Assembly (NCBI GenBank): GCA_964557295.1
Contig: CAZKZP010000013.1
Coordinates: 1 to 64,000 of the forward strand
Reading direction: 5' to 3'
Source: JBFMHP01 sp964557295
Lineage (GTDB): Bacteria; Pseudomonadota; Gammaproteobacteria; RBG-16-57-12
DNA length: 64,000 nt
Below, piece by piece: positions 1 to 8,417 of the stretch (position 1 is its first letter; each line of letters starts with the position of its first letter). The notes under the pieces were generated by a model. The model was not told where the DNA came from, did not search any database, and saw only the letters and a list, made by a program, of their open reading frames with translations. A program made the translations under genes and the position numbers.

Positions 1-132
1 GATATACGGAAGCAATCCTGCCCCTATCATCCATGACACAAAGACTTGCAAAACGAGAGGAGACCATATACGGGTTAGTAACATGCAGAACAGTCACGTT
101 TACGATCGTATCTGCTTTGTTCAATTGGAACT
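1..132. other. Short non-coding edge of the window
   Basis: No gene is supported in this stretch downstream of rnfH. It carries two similar short words (ATATACGG near 3 and ATATACGGG near 66) but no convincing terminator hairpin with a T-tract. Confidence 0.4.
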
Positions 133-423
133 TCAACCTTCGTCTACGGCAGCAGCGTCCCCGGCCCTGACCCGGCGGGGCACCGTTTTGGGATCACAGG
201 TGACAGGTCGATAGATCTCAACGCGGTCGCCGTCCTGGAGCACCGCGTCGAGCTTGCTGAGTTTGTTGTGGATGCCCACCTTTTGCTGCTCCAGGTCTAT
301 CTCTGGAAACTGTGTGAGTATGCCGGAGCGTTCGATGGCCTCTTTAACAGTGGCGCCTTCGGGCAGGTCGATGTCGAACCAAGCCTGGCGATGTGGCAGG
401 GCATAGGCGATTCCAATCTTCAT
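133..423 (-). CDS. rnfH: RnfH family ubiquitin-like protein
   Basis: Small beta-grasp protein of the RnfH/RatB family, about 96 residues, last gene of the rnf operon. The product begins MKIGIAYALPHRQAWFDIDL and contains the family pattern ending in DGDRVEIYRPVTCDPK. The molecular role of RnfH is not settled; in diazotrophs it is co-transcribed with the Rnf electron-transfer complex. I chose the ATG at 423 because GAGGAG at 430-435 lies 6 bases upstream. The alternative ATG at 429 would touch the ribosome site, and the longer reading frame to 486 runs into rnfE. It lies 10 bp after rnfE. Confidence 0.88.
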   Translation of the reverse strand: MKIGIAYALPHRQAWFDIDLPEGATVKEAIERSGILTQFPEIDLEQQKVGIHNKLSKLDAVLQDGDRVEIYRPVTCDPKTVPRRVRAGDAAAVDEG

Positions 424-433
424 ATTCATCTCC

Positions 434-1108
434 TCACGCCGCACTGTGGGCGCCGCCCATCTGGATGGCCTTGCCGGCGCGCACATCCAGCATGCGCTTG
501 CCGACCACCATCAGACCGGCGACCAGGAAGCCGCCGGGCGGCAGGATCATCATCAAGATGCCAGAGTCTGCGGGCATGATGCGCAGCTCCATGAACTTGA
601 AGGCGGGGCCCAGCAGCAGCGAGGCGTCGGCGAAGAGCGTGCCGGAACCGATGAGCTCGCGCACGGCACCGATGGCCGTCAGTGCTAAGGTGAAGCCGAT
701 GCCCATGAAGATGCCATCTGCCAATGAGGGCAGCACCGGCTCTTTGGCGGCGAAGGCTTCGAGGCGGGCGAGCGGTAGGCAGTTGGAGACGATCAACGGG
801 ATGAACAGTCCCAGCACCTTGTACAGCTCGTGCATCCACGCATTCATGGCGAGATCCACCAGCGTCACCATGGCGGCAACGATCAGGATGTAGACGGGGA
901 TGCGCACCTCCTGGGTGATGTGGCTGCGGAACATGGAGACCAGCATGCCGGAGGCTGCCATCACCACTGCCGTCGCCAGCCCCATCCCTAGGCCGTTGGT
1001 GGCGCTGGTGGTGATGGCCATGGTCGGGCAGAGCCCCAGCAACATGCCGAAGACACCGTTGTTATCCCACAGACCGTCGCGGGCTATGGTGCGGTAGGGA
1101 GTCGCCAT
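434..1108 (-). CDS. rnfE: Rnf electron transport complex subunit RnfE
   Basis: Integral membrane subunit (224 residues) of the Rnf complex, which couples ferredoxin/NADH electron transfer to Na+ or H+ movement and in diazotrophs supplies low-potential electrons to nitrogenase. The sequence has the RnfE/RsxE hallmark near the N-terminus (DNNGVFGMLLGLCPTMAITT) and about six hydrophobic segments, with a membrane half-site Cys in GLCP and another in SNCLPLARLEAFA. RnfA is its paralogue at the other end of the operon. It starts directly after rnfG ends. Confidence 0.95.
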   Translation of the reverse strand: MATPYRTIARDGLWDNNGVFGMLLGLCPTMAITTSATNGLGMGLATAVVMAASGMLVSMFRSHITQEVRIPVYILIVAAMVTLVDLAMNAWMHELYKVLGLFIPLIVSNCLPLARLEAFAAKEPVLPSLADGIFMGIGFTLALTAIGAVRELIGSGTLFADASLLLGPAFKFMELRIMPADSGILMMILPPGGFLVAGLMVVGKRMLDVRAGKAIQMGGAHSAA

Positions 1109-1717
1109 CTATTTCACCTCCATCATGATCATTTGCGCCTTGTGAACGTCGAAGAATTCAAGTCCTTCGCGGATGGCGCGCACCACGCCGCGGGGTGTAA
1201 TGGTGGCGCCAGAGAACTGATCGAACTGACCGCCATCCTTTTTCACCTTCCACTGCTCTGGCGGCGGATTGCCAAGCGACAAGCCGGTGAAGCGCAGTAT
1301 CCAGTCGCCCTTTTTCACCTCCATCTTGTCGCCCAGCCCAGGGGTCTCTTTGTGGGCGAGTACCCGCACGCCGAGCACCTTGCCATCCACATCGACGCCG
1401 AGCATCAGCTTCATATCACCGGCGTAACCAGGGCCGAAGATCTCGTAGGCCACGCCGGTCACCTTGCCCTCTTTGGTGGCGCGATAGACGGTGATCTCCT
1501 TGCCATGGTCATCCTGCATGGTGATGGTGTCGGTGGCCAGGTTGTTGTCGTGAAGATCGTGCGGGATCACCTGGCTGAGGGAATTCTGCCGATCCTCCAG
1601 CGCGCGCACGGCGATGTCCTCCGCCGTGAGGGTGTTGGTCACGGCCAGCACCAGCCCGAAGCCGAGGCAGAACAGCCCCAGGATCACGCCGTGGCTCAGT
1701 GTGCGCTGTTGTTTCAT
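1109..1717 (-). CDS. rnfG: Rnf electron transport complex subunit RnfG
   Basis: FMN-carrying subunit of Rnf, 202 residues. A single N-terminal transmembrane helix (HGVILGLFCLGFGLVLAVT) anchors an FMN-binding domain. The SGAT motif in DQFSGATITPRGVV supplies the threonine to which FMN is covalently attached in characterised homologues. KETPGLGDKM is a further family signature. The gene overlaps rnfD by 4 bases (ATGA), showing tight operon packing. Confidence 0.95.
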   Translation of the reverse strand: MKQQRTLSHGVILGLFCLGFGLVLAVTNTLTAEDIAVRALEDRQNSLSQVIPHDLHDNNLATDTITMQDDHGKEITVYRATKEGKVTGVAYEIFGPGYAGDMKLMLGVDVDGKVLGVRVLAHKETPGLGDKMEVKKGDWILRFTGLSLGNPPPEQWKVKKDGGQFDQFSGATITPRGVVRAIREGLEFFDVHKAQMIMMEVK

Positions 1718-2781
1718 TGCTTCTTCTCCAACGGCAGTGGCTCGCCCTTACGACTGCGTCCAAATACACGCGGACGGATGTATTGATCGATGATGGGGGT
1801 CAGCGCATTCATCAGCAGCACCGCAAAGGCCATCCCCTCCGGATAACCGGCGTAGGTGCGGATGAGCCAGGCGAGCACGCCGATGCCGATACCAAACACC
1901 AGCTGGCCCTGCTTCGATACCGGCGAGGTGACGTAATCGGTGGCGATGAAGAACGCACAGAGGAAGGTGGCGCCGGAGAACAGATGAAACGTGCCCGAGC
2001 CATAGCGGGCAGGGTCGATTTCGTGGAACAGCGTTCCCATCAGGAACAACGTCCCCATCACCGCCACCGGGATGTGCCAGGAGATGATGCGCTTGTAGAG
2101 CAGGAACAGGCCGCCCAGGAGGATCAGCAGCGCCGAGGTCTCGCCCATGCTGCCAGCGCGATAGCCCAGCGTCATGTCCATCAGATCGGGTATTTGGGCC
2201 ATGGACTCGGTCACTGGAATACCGCGCGTCAATTCGGTCTTGACGTGGCCCAGCGCCGTGGCCGAACTCACTGCATCGGGCATCTGGCCGCCGAAGGTGA
2301 TGGCCAGGGCCTCAGAGAAACCGGGGGCGCCCGCCGAGAAGAGCGGGTGCGGTGCGACCCATGCCGTCATCACCACCGGGAACGACACCAGCAGCACGGT
2401 GCGCCCCACCATGGCGGGATTGAAGAGGTTCTGCCCGATGCCGCCGAAGGCGTGTTTGGTCATGGCGATGGCGAAGATCGCGCCCAGCACGCCGGTCCAC
2501 CACGGCGCCCACGGCGGCAGGCTGGCGGCCATCAGCCAGCCGGTGAGTATCGCCGAGTTGTCGGTCAGGGCCCGTTTCACCGGCTGCCCCGCGAGCGACA
2601 GACAGAGCGCCTCGATCACCACGCAGGAGCCGATGGTGATGGTGAACAGAAAAATAGCCGGCCAGCCGAACAGGTAGAGGTTGAAGGCAGTGGCTGGTGT
2701 CAACGCCAGCAACACCAGGGCCATGATGTTGCGAACACTGTTGGCCTGGTGGGTAAACGGCCCGCTTATCGGCATGGTCAT
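1714..2781 (-). CDS. rnfD: Rnf electron transport complex subunit RnfD
   Basis: Membrane subunit of Rnf (355 residues) related to NqrB, with about eight to ten hydrophobic helices. The stretch DAVSSATALGH carries the S-x-A-T flavinylation threonine, so a second covalent FMN is expected. The N-terminus MTMPISGPFTHQANSVRNIM fits RnfD, and the reading frame upstream of 2781 lies inside rnfC and is not part of this gene. The start ATG at 2781 overlaps the rnfC stop at 2778-2780 as ATGA, so translational coupling is likely. Confidence 0.94.
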   Translation of the reverse strand: MTMPISGPFTHQANSVRNIMALVLLALTPATAFNLYLFGWPAIFLFTITIGSCVVIEALCLSLAGQPVKRALTDNSAILTGWLMAASLPPWAPWWTGVLGAIFAIAMTKHAFGGIGQNLFNPAMVGRTVLLVSFPVVMTAWVAPHPLFSAGAPGFSEALAITFGGQMPDAVSSATALGHVKTELTRGIPVTESMAQIPDLMDMTLGYRAGSMGETSALLILLGGLFLLYKRIISWHIPVAVMGTLFLMGTLFHEIDPARYGSGTFHLFSGATFLCAFFIATDYVTSPVSKQGQLVFGIGIGVLAWLIRTYAGYPEGMAFAVLLMNALTPIIDQYIRPRVFGRSRKGEPLPLEKKQ

Positions 2782-4265
2782 GCGTTGGCCTCTTCCTGAA
2801 CAGGGGTGGTCGTTGTGGTTGCTTTGGCGGCGGCCTTCGCGGCCTTGCGTGCAAGGTCGGCGGCACGCCTGGCCTCGGCAATCTTCTCCAGGCGGAGGGC
2901 GCGCGCCTCGGCCAGCGTCTTGACGCGCTCGTTCTTGCGGCGCTCGCGCTCCGCGGCGTTCAGCGCCCCCTTGGCGTAGTTGAAGTAGTGCACCAGCGGG
3001 ATGTGTGAGGGGCAGACCCACGAGCAGCTGCCGCAGGATACGCAATCCATCACCCCCAGTTTGGTGGCCCCCTCCAGGTTGTCCTTGCGGATGAAGGCCG
3101 CCATCTCCACCGGCAGCAGGCCACAGGGGCAGACGGTGACGCAGCTGCCGCAACGGATGCAGGCGCTGGCCGGTTGCTCGTTGATCTCATCGGCGGTGAG
3201 CGCCAGGACGCCGGAAGTGCCCTTGACCACCGGCACCTCGGTGCTGGGCAGCGGCTGCCCCATCATCGGCCCGCCGTTGACCATGCGTTCGGGGCACAGC
3301 GCGTAGCCGCCGCAGAATTCGACCAGATCACTGATGCGCGTGCCGATGGGCACTTCGACATTCTTCGGCTCGCGGATGGCGCCGCCGCTCACTGTGACCA
3401 CTCGCGCAATCAACGGACGGCCAAAGCGCACCGCATGATGCACGGCGCGGGCAGTGGCGACGTTATGTACCACCACGCCGACATCGGCGGTGAGCTTGCG
3501 CGCCGGGGTCTCGCGCCCCGTGACCGCCTGCACCAGATGGCGCTCGGAGCCCATGGGGTACTGCACCGGCACGTTTGCCACCACGACGTTGGCATAGGAC
3601 GCCGCCGTCAGGCGCATCGCCGCTATCGCCTGCGGCTTGTTCTCCTCGATGGCGATGATGATGCGAGGCGTGCCCAGCGCGTGGCCCATGATGCGGGCGC
3701 CATCGACCACCTCCGCGGCGTGTTCGCGCATCAAGCGGTCGTCGCAGGTGAGATAGGGTTCGCACTCGGCGCCGTTGAGCAGCAGGAATTCGAGTTTTTT
3801 CTGCGTTCCGAGATTGAGCTTCACGGCGGAGGGGAAGGCCGCGCCCCCCATGCCGACGATGCCTGCCGCGGCAACGCGATCATTGATGGTCTGCGCATCT
3901 AACACGAACGGGTCGGCGATGGGTGCCGGCAGCTCGGCCCACTCATCCTTGCCATCGGGCTCGATGACGATGGTCTTCTGCATCAGGCCGGAGGGGTGGG
4001 GCGCGGCAAGCTCCGTCACCGCCGCAACACGGCCCGAGGTGGGGGCGTGTTGCGGCACCGACAGCGCACCCTGGCTGCGTGCGATCATCTGCCCCTTCTT
4101 GACCAGGTCACCTGCGCGGACCAACGGTTCGGCCGGCACGCCGATGTGCTGTTGCAACGGTACGTAGAGCATGGCGGGGATGGTCATGGCGACGATGCCC
4201 TTTTCGCTGGTCTGCCCCTTGCGATAGTCGGGGTGGATGCCGCCACGAAGTTGAAAAATCTTCAT
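2778..4265 (-). CDS. rnfC: Rnf electron transport complex subunit RnfC
   Basis: Peripheral NADH/FMN and Fe-S subunit of Rnf, 495 residues. It begins MKIFQLRGGIHPDYRK, has the NADH-dehydrogenase-like GMGGAAFPSAVKL region, then two 4Fe-4S motifs, CIRCGSCVTVCPCGL and CVSCGSCSWVCPSHIP. The C-terminus is an Ala/Lys/Arg-rich helix ending in a Thr run, a tail that varies greatly between RnfC proteins. It passes electrons to the membrane subunits. The gene overlaps rnfB by one base and rnfD by four. Confidence 0.96.
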   Translation of the reverse strand: MKIFQLRGGIHPDYRKGQTSEKGIVAMTIPAMLYVPLQQHIGVPAEPLVRAGDLVKKGQMIARSQGALSVPQHAPTSGRVAAVTELAAPHPSGLMQKTIVIEPDGKDEWAELPAPIADPFVLDAQTINDRVAAAGIVGMGGAAFPSAVKLNLGTQKKLEFLLLNGAECEPYLTCDDRLMREHAAEVVDGARIMGHALGTPRIIIAIEENKPQAIAAMRLTAASYANVVVANVPVQYPMGSERHLVQAVTGRETPARKLTADVGVVVHNVATARAVHHAVRFGRPLIARVVTVSGGAIREPKNVEVPIGTRISDLVEFCGGYALCPERMVNGGPMMGQPLPSTEVPVVKGTSGVLALTADEINEQPASACIRCGSCVTVCPCGLLPVEMAAFIRKDNLEGATKLGVMDCVSCGSCSWVCPSHIPLVHYFNYAKGALNAAERERRKNERVKTLAEARALRLEKIAEARRAADLARKAAKAAAKATTTTTPVQEEANA

Positions 4266-4816
4266 CAGGCGGCCCCCGCGCTCTGTAATTGACCCACCAC
4301 CGGCTTAGGCCAGTGCCAAGTGCTCAACGTGACGGGCACCGGGACCATCGAGATCGCCTCCGTGGGGCAGACATCCACACACTTGCCGCAGCCATGACAG
4401 GGGTCGGTAATCACGGTGTGCACCATCTTGGCGGCGCCGAGGATGGCATCCACCGAACACTCCTTGGTGCAACGCGTGCAACCGATGCAGATACTCTCGT
4501 TGATATAGGCGTGTTCAGGCCCCTTCTCCTCATGCCCGGAGAGGTCGGCAGTAACGCCAAGCTTCTTGGCCAGCGCCTCGATCACCGCCTTGCCGCCGGG
4601 CGGGCAGAGGGTGATCGGCGCTTCGCCCTTGGCCAGCGCCGCCGCGGCCTGGCCGCAGCCGACATAGCCGCACTGGCCGCATTGCGAGCCGGGCAGCATC
4701 GCCTTCAGCTCCTCTTCGAGCGGATTCTCCTCCACGGCCAGGAAGCGCGCCGCCGCACCCAGCATGCCGCCCAGAGCGAGACCCATGAATGTAAGACTGG
4801 CCACAGCGATCAACAT
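4265..4816 (-). CDS. rnfB: Rnf electron transport complex subunit RnfB
   Basis: Fe-S ferredoxin-like subunit (183 residues). A short N-terminal membrane helix is followed by the 4Fe-4S domain CGQCGYVGCGQAAAAL...LCPPGG and two ferredoxin motifs, CIGCTRCTKEC and CHGCGKCVDVC. RnfB is the entry or exit point for ferredoxin electrons. In this operon the partner may be one of the nif ferredoxins encoded further along the window. It is separated from rnfA by 20 bp with an AGGA-type ribosome site. Confidence 0.96.
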   Translation of the reverse strand: MLIAVASLTFMGLALGGMLGAAARFLAVEENPLEEELKAMLPGSQCGQCGYVGCGQAAAALAKGEAPITLCPPGGKAVIEALAKKLGVTADLSGHEEKGPEHAYINESICIGCTRCTKECSVDAILGAAKMVHTVITDPCHGCGKCVDVCPTEAISMVPVPVTLSTWHWPKPVVGQLQSAGAA

Positions 4817-4836
4817 GACGATGTCCTCCCAATGAA

Positions 4837-5418
4837 TTAATTCGTGCTCATGCCAGAGAAACCCATGAACGCCAGCGCTAACAGGCTGGCGACGATAAAA
4901 CCAATCGGCGGCCCCGCAAACATGCGCGGGACATCGGCCAGCACCAGCCGCTCGCGCAGTCCGGCGAAGATCACCATCACCAGGCTGTAACCAACGGAAG
5001 AGGCGAAGGCGAACAGGGTGCTGGAGATGAAGTTCATCTTGCCTTCGACCAGCAGCAGGGCGACCCCCAGCACGGCGCAGTTGGTGGTGATCAGCGGCAG
5101 ATAGATCCCCAGCATCTGGAACAGCGGCGGCGAGACCTTCTTCACCGTCATCTCTGTGAACTGCACCGCCGCGGCGATCACCAGGATGAAGGTCGCGGTG
5201 CGCAGATAACCTAGGTGGTAGGGTTCCAGCAGATAGGTATGGACCGCCCAGTCCGCCATGGACGAAACAGTGATGACGAAGGTGGTGGCCATGCCCATGC
5301 CGACGGCGGTGTCGATGCGCGTGGTCACCCCCATGAACGAACAGAGGCCGAGAAAGCGGGCCAGAATGACGTTGTTGACCAGCGCCGCGCCTACCATCAG
5401 CAGTAAATACTCTTTCAT
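4837..5418 (-). CDS. rnfA: Rnf electron transport complex subunit RnfA
   Basis: Polytopic membrane subunit, 193 residues, paralogue of RnfE with opposite topology. It begins MKEYLLLMVGAALVNNVILA and contains FLGLCSFMGV and ITTNCAVLGVAL, each contributing a Cys to the membrane 2Fe-2S centre described for Rnf/Nqr. The ATG at 5418 was chosen over the in-frame position at 5451 because it matches the conserved N-terminus and has AAGGAT upstream. It overlaps the rseC stop as ATGA. Confidence 0.95.
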   Translation of the reverse strand: MKEYLLLMVGAALVNNVILARFLGLCSFMGVTTRIDTAVGMGMATTFVITVSSMADWAVHTYLLEPYHLGYLRTATFILVIAAAVQFTEMTVKKVSPPLFQMLGIYLPLITTNCAVLGVALLLVEGKMNFISSTLFAFASSVGYSLVMVIFAGLRERLVLADVPRMFAGPPIGFIVASLLALAFMGFSGMSTN

Positions 5419-5927
5419 TTTTTTATCCTTGTGATTGCTTCTGGATGACAATGCTCATCCGGCCCGGCGCGGCGCAGGAAACGGGGGGTGAGATCACCCC
5501 GGTTCAACAAACGGTCTGCGCTCAGGCGCGAACATCCCAATCCAACGGCGAGTCCGGCAACCATCGCCGCGAGGGTGATGCCATCGCTGCCCGCTGCCCA
5601 CTGCGCCACTGCGCCACCGCCCAGCATGGCGGCGAGCGGAATGGTGTAGGCAGTGATAGAGGCCTTGAGCAGCACATGCTCGCGGATGCCGATCACCACT
5701 CGATCGTCCACCACGAGATCATCCGGATTGGTTATCTGAAAACGGCGCGCCTCCAGGCGATTGGCCGTGGTGCCGATGCCCTTGGCGCCACATGCCGCTG
5801 ACGAGACACAACCGCCGCAGCTGGTGGTCTGCTCAGGTTCCAGCCAGACACTGTCACCCTCCACGGCTACCACATAGGCGATCCCTTCGACCAGGCGCGG
5901 GGCACTGAGACTCAAGGGGACGTTCAT
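5415..5927 (-). CDS. rseC: RseC/MucC-like SoxR-reducing system protein
   Basis: Predicted 170-residue membrane protein of the RseC/MucC (PF04246) family. The N-terminal part holds the Cys-rich TTSCGGCVSSAACGAKG signature and is followed by two hydrophobic helices. RseC-like proteins are encoded with rnf/rsx operons and are thought to help assemble or reduce the complex. Here it is the first gene of the rnf operon. ATG 5927 was chosen because CAGGAG lies 7 bases upstream and the product then starts MNVPLSLSAPRLVEG. Confidence 0.88.
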   Translation of the reverse strand: MNVPLSLSAPRLVEGIAYVVAVEGDSVWLEPEQTTSCGGCVSSAACGAKGIGTTANRLEARRFQITNPDDLVVDDRVVIGIREHVLLKASITAYTIPLAAMLGGGAVAQWAAGSDGITLAAMVAGLAVGLGCSRLSADRLLNRGDLTPRFLRRAGPDEHCHPEAITRIKK

Positions 5928-6060
5928 GTCAGAACTCCTGCCCGTTCTGCAACACCACAACAGCAACGAAAGAGCTGGAACGACGGTGCGTCATCACGTT
6001 AGACATTACACAACGACCTCAACTAAACGATTCCTGATTTGCTTGGCTTGCTCAATTTTT

Positions 6061-6076
6061 GGCAAATCCTATGCCA
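6061..6076 (-). promoter_or_regulatory. Sigma54 (-24/-12) promoter of the rnf operon
   Basis: On the minus strand the site reads TGGCATAGGATTTGCC, with GG and GC exactly 10 bases apart, about 135 bp upstream of the rseC start. An imperfect NifA site (TGT-N10-CCA, 6132-6147) lies about 56 bp further upstream. This fits nif-regulated expression of rnf. Confidence 0.75.
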
Positions 6077-6174
6077 CAATTAAAAACTCAATATACTCAG
6101 TTGGTTGTATTCGGAACCCAAGCAACTGCCATGTCGCAAACCAGCCAATTTGTCGGGAAGCGCGCACGATTTAA

Positions 6175-6200
6175 GGAGCCGCTGATTTATTAGCGGTTCC
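6175..6200. other. Hairpin-forming inverted repeat
   Basis: GGAGCCGCT and AGCGGTTCC (8 of 9 pairs) surround an 8-base loop. No T-tract follows on either strand, so it is not an obvious terminator. It lies between the divergent rnf and nifLA operons and could be an operator or RNA structure. Confidence 0.4.
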
Positions 6201-6525
6201 GTGCGGCACAGGGATGCAGGAAAGCAAAAATCACCGTTCTTGCTTTATGTGTTCTGAAAATTCCAGAAAGGAACTATTCAGAGCTTCCTCAAATGATGGC
6301 TATTTCCACGGACTCCACAAAAAGTGATGCCTGCGTAGCGTCTTCCACCACAGGCATCGCTGCAGTCGTGTGGGCATCTGGTGTTTTTCTGCACCAAGAA
6401 AATACAAAAAATGCGCCGCGCCGAGATTTTGCACCGGTTGGGTGCTGGTGCGGTTTGTCAGGATTGCCGCGGAACATGGTGCCGGGCATGTTGATTGTCG
6501 CAAACACAACAAAGCCGACCAACCC
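6201..6525. other. Intergenic stretch without a supported gene
   Basis: Reading frames exist on both strands here but none has a ribosome site, domain or codon pattern to support it. I see no clear promoter for nifL in it. Confidence 0.4.
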
Positions 6526-6653
6526 GTAGGAGCGAGCCCTGCTCGCGATACCGCCATGAACCGACAGCGCATTCGCGAGCAGGGCTCGCTCCTACGGGTG
6601 TGGTTTGGTGTGAGGTGTCGCATTGTATTTTCGCGAGCAGGGCTCGCTCCTGC
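6526..6653. repeat. REP cluster (three elements) upstream of nifL
   Basis: An inverted pair of GTAGGAGCGAGCCCTGCTCG elements (6526-6595) is followed by a third, inverted copy (6631-6653). Each element is a short imperfect palindrome preceded by GTAG, the signature of RAYT-associated REPs. Confidence 0.9.
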
Positions 6654-6736
6654 GGTTCTGCATAAAACGCGGTTCGTCAGTCGGCACGAATATTGAATAA
6701 CACCTATTGGCAACGCGTGATTAGAGGTGGGCCGGC

Positions 6737-8374
6737 ATGAGTGGATGTATCACAACCAAAAGCTGTCTAGAGCTGCAAAATATTCTCTGCACCTATGTGA
6801 GTTCTCTCGCGGGCGAGTTGCCTGATGAGGTGCGGCAGGCGGTCGACACGCTCTCCGGTTGCGCTACCGCGATGTTGCCGCCCGCGCTGTTCTATGAGGT
6901 GGTGGAACAATCCGCCGTGGCCATCTCCATTACTGATACCAAGGCCAATATCCTGTATGCCAATCCCGCCTTCTCGCGGGTGACCGGCTACAGCAAGGAC
7001 GAGGTGTTGGCCAAAAACGAATCCCTGCTCTCCGATCGCAACACCCCGCCCATCGTCTACGAGTCCATGTGGGGACGGCTGCTGCAGCAGAAGCCCTGGA
7101 CCGGCATTCTGATCAACCGCCGCAAGAACGGCGAGCGTTATCTTGCCGACCTGACCATCGCGCCGGTGATGGATGGCAGCGGTGTCACCACGCACTATCT
7201 CGGCCTGCACCGTGATGTCACCGAGGTCGAGCGTCTGCAACAGCTGACCAAGAACCAGAAGGCGTTGATCGAATCGGTGGTGAACGCGGCGACCGTCGCC
7301 ATCGTGTTGCTGAACGAGCAGGGCGACATCGTGCTGGATAATCTTGCCTACAAGGCCTATGCCAGTGACATGCAAACGGAACTGGCCTTCGATCTGCTGG
7401 ATGCGATCAAGCAGAATCTTGGTGATCAATACGAGGAACTGAAACGACGTGGCGGCGATTTCAAGAATCAGCAGATCAGTTTTCACGCGGGGAATAAGCT
7501 GCACGGCCGCTGGTTCAACTGCTCCGGCGCCTGGTTCAGTGAAAAGGGATTCAGCGCCGACGAGTTTTTCGCGGCCAAGAAACAGAATTATCTGCTGCTG
7601 GTGGCCAATGACATCACGCACATGAAGCGCCAGGAGGATGAGATCCGCGTCAACACCATGCGCGCCTTGCTGGCCGAGGAAAAGATGAATCAGGGGATCC
7701 GCGAGACGCTGCTCGGCGCCATGTATCAGATGCAGGAGCCGTCCAATCTGATTCAGGCTGCCACCGAAACCCTGGCGCGGCGTTTCGAGGGGGATGCGGC
7801 GAGCGAGCCGTTGCTGACGGTATTGCAGCAGGCCAGTGCATCAAGCCTGCGCGCCATCGACACCCTGAAGCAATGCCTCCCGGAGGGTGTCAACCGTGAA
7901 GAGTTCCGCTTGCTCAATATCAATGATGTCTTGCGCGATATCCTGGCGCTGTCGACCGAACGCATGTTGTCGCTGGGGATTACCGTGGAATGGCAGCCCG
8001 CCCCGACGTTGCTGCAACTCCATGGACAGGACCGGCGACTGCATAGTCTGTTCAAACACCTGATCGATAACGCCATAGATGCCATCGAGTATGGCCCGAG
8101 GCGCGGACGCGAGTTGCGTGTGAAGACCGAAGGTGATGAACAGATGATTCGTGTCCTCATCGAGGACAGCGGCCCCGGCATCCCGGCGCAGCTGCGGCTC
8201 AAGGTATTTGAACCGTTTTTCACCACACGCGGCCACCGATCCAAGGCGACCGGGATGGGGCTGACGATCGTGCAGGATGTGATCACGGATCACTTCGGCA
8301 TCGTCACGTTCGATCCGGATTACGCGCACGGATGCCGGGTCCGTGTCGAGCTGCCGGTCCGCCGCGCTGAATAA
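6737..8374 (+). CDS. nifL: Nitrogen fixation negative regulator NifL
   Basis: Anti-activator that binds and inhibits NifA when oxygen or fixed nitrogen is present, 545 residues. An N-terminal PAS domain (about 50-165; AISITDTKANILYANPAFSR and GYSKDEVLAKNES) would bind FAD as redox sensor. A second PAS-like region follows, then a histidine-kinase-like ATPase: HLIDNAIDAIEY (N box), IEDSGPGIP and GMGLTIVQDV (G boxes). The H-box-like stretch GAMYQMQEPSNLI has no histidine, as expected for a protein that regulates by contact and not by phosphotransfer. GAGGTGG precedes the start by 6 bases. nifA follows 43 bp downstream. Confidence 0.93.
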   Translation: MSGCITTKSCLELQNILCTYVSSLAGELPDEVRQAVDTLSGCATAMLPPALFYEVVEQSAVAISITDTKANILYANPAFSRVTGYSKDEVLAKNESLLSDRNTPPIVYESMWGRLLQQKPWTGILINRRKNGERYLADLTIAPVMDGSGVTTHYLGLHRDVTEVERLQQLTKNQKALIESVVNAATVAIVLLNEQGDIVLDNLAYKAYASDMQTELAFDLLDAIKQNLGDQYEELKRRGGDFKNQQISFHAGNKLHGRWFNCSGAWFSEKGFSADEFFAAKKQNYLLLVANDITHMKRQEDEIRVNTMRALLAEEKMNQGIRETLLGAMYQMQEPSNLIQAATETLARRFEGDAASEPLLTVLQQASASSLRAIDTLKQCLPEGVNREEFRLLNINDVLRDILALSTERMLSLGITVEWQPAPTLLQLHGQDRRLHSLFKHLIDNAIDAIEYGPRRGRELRVKTEGDEQMIRVLIEDSGPGIPAQLRLKVFEPFFTTRGHRSKATGMGLTIVQDVITDHFGIVTFDPDYAHGCRVRVELPVRRAE

Positions 8375-8417
8375 GCCGCGCCCGGCCAGCCGGGCGCATT
8401 GAAGAGAGTCATGATTG

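Noticed and set aside
1133..2799. Plus-strand frames of up to 366 codons opposite rnf genes
   Set aside because: They are antisense shadows of rnfG and rnfD, rich in His, Arg and Gln as expected from GC-rich reverse strands.
6201..6220. Sigma54 promoter GGCACAGGGATGC before nifL
   Set aside because: GG and GC are 9, not 10, bases apart and no NifA site accompanies it.
6289..6713. ORFs of 77-137 codons upstream of nifL on both strands
   Set aside because: Mutually overlapping, partly made of REP sequence, no ribosome sites or recognised domains.
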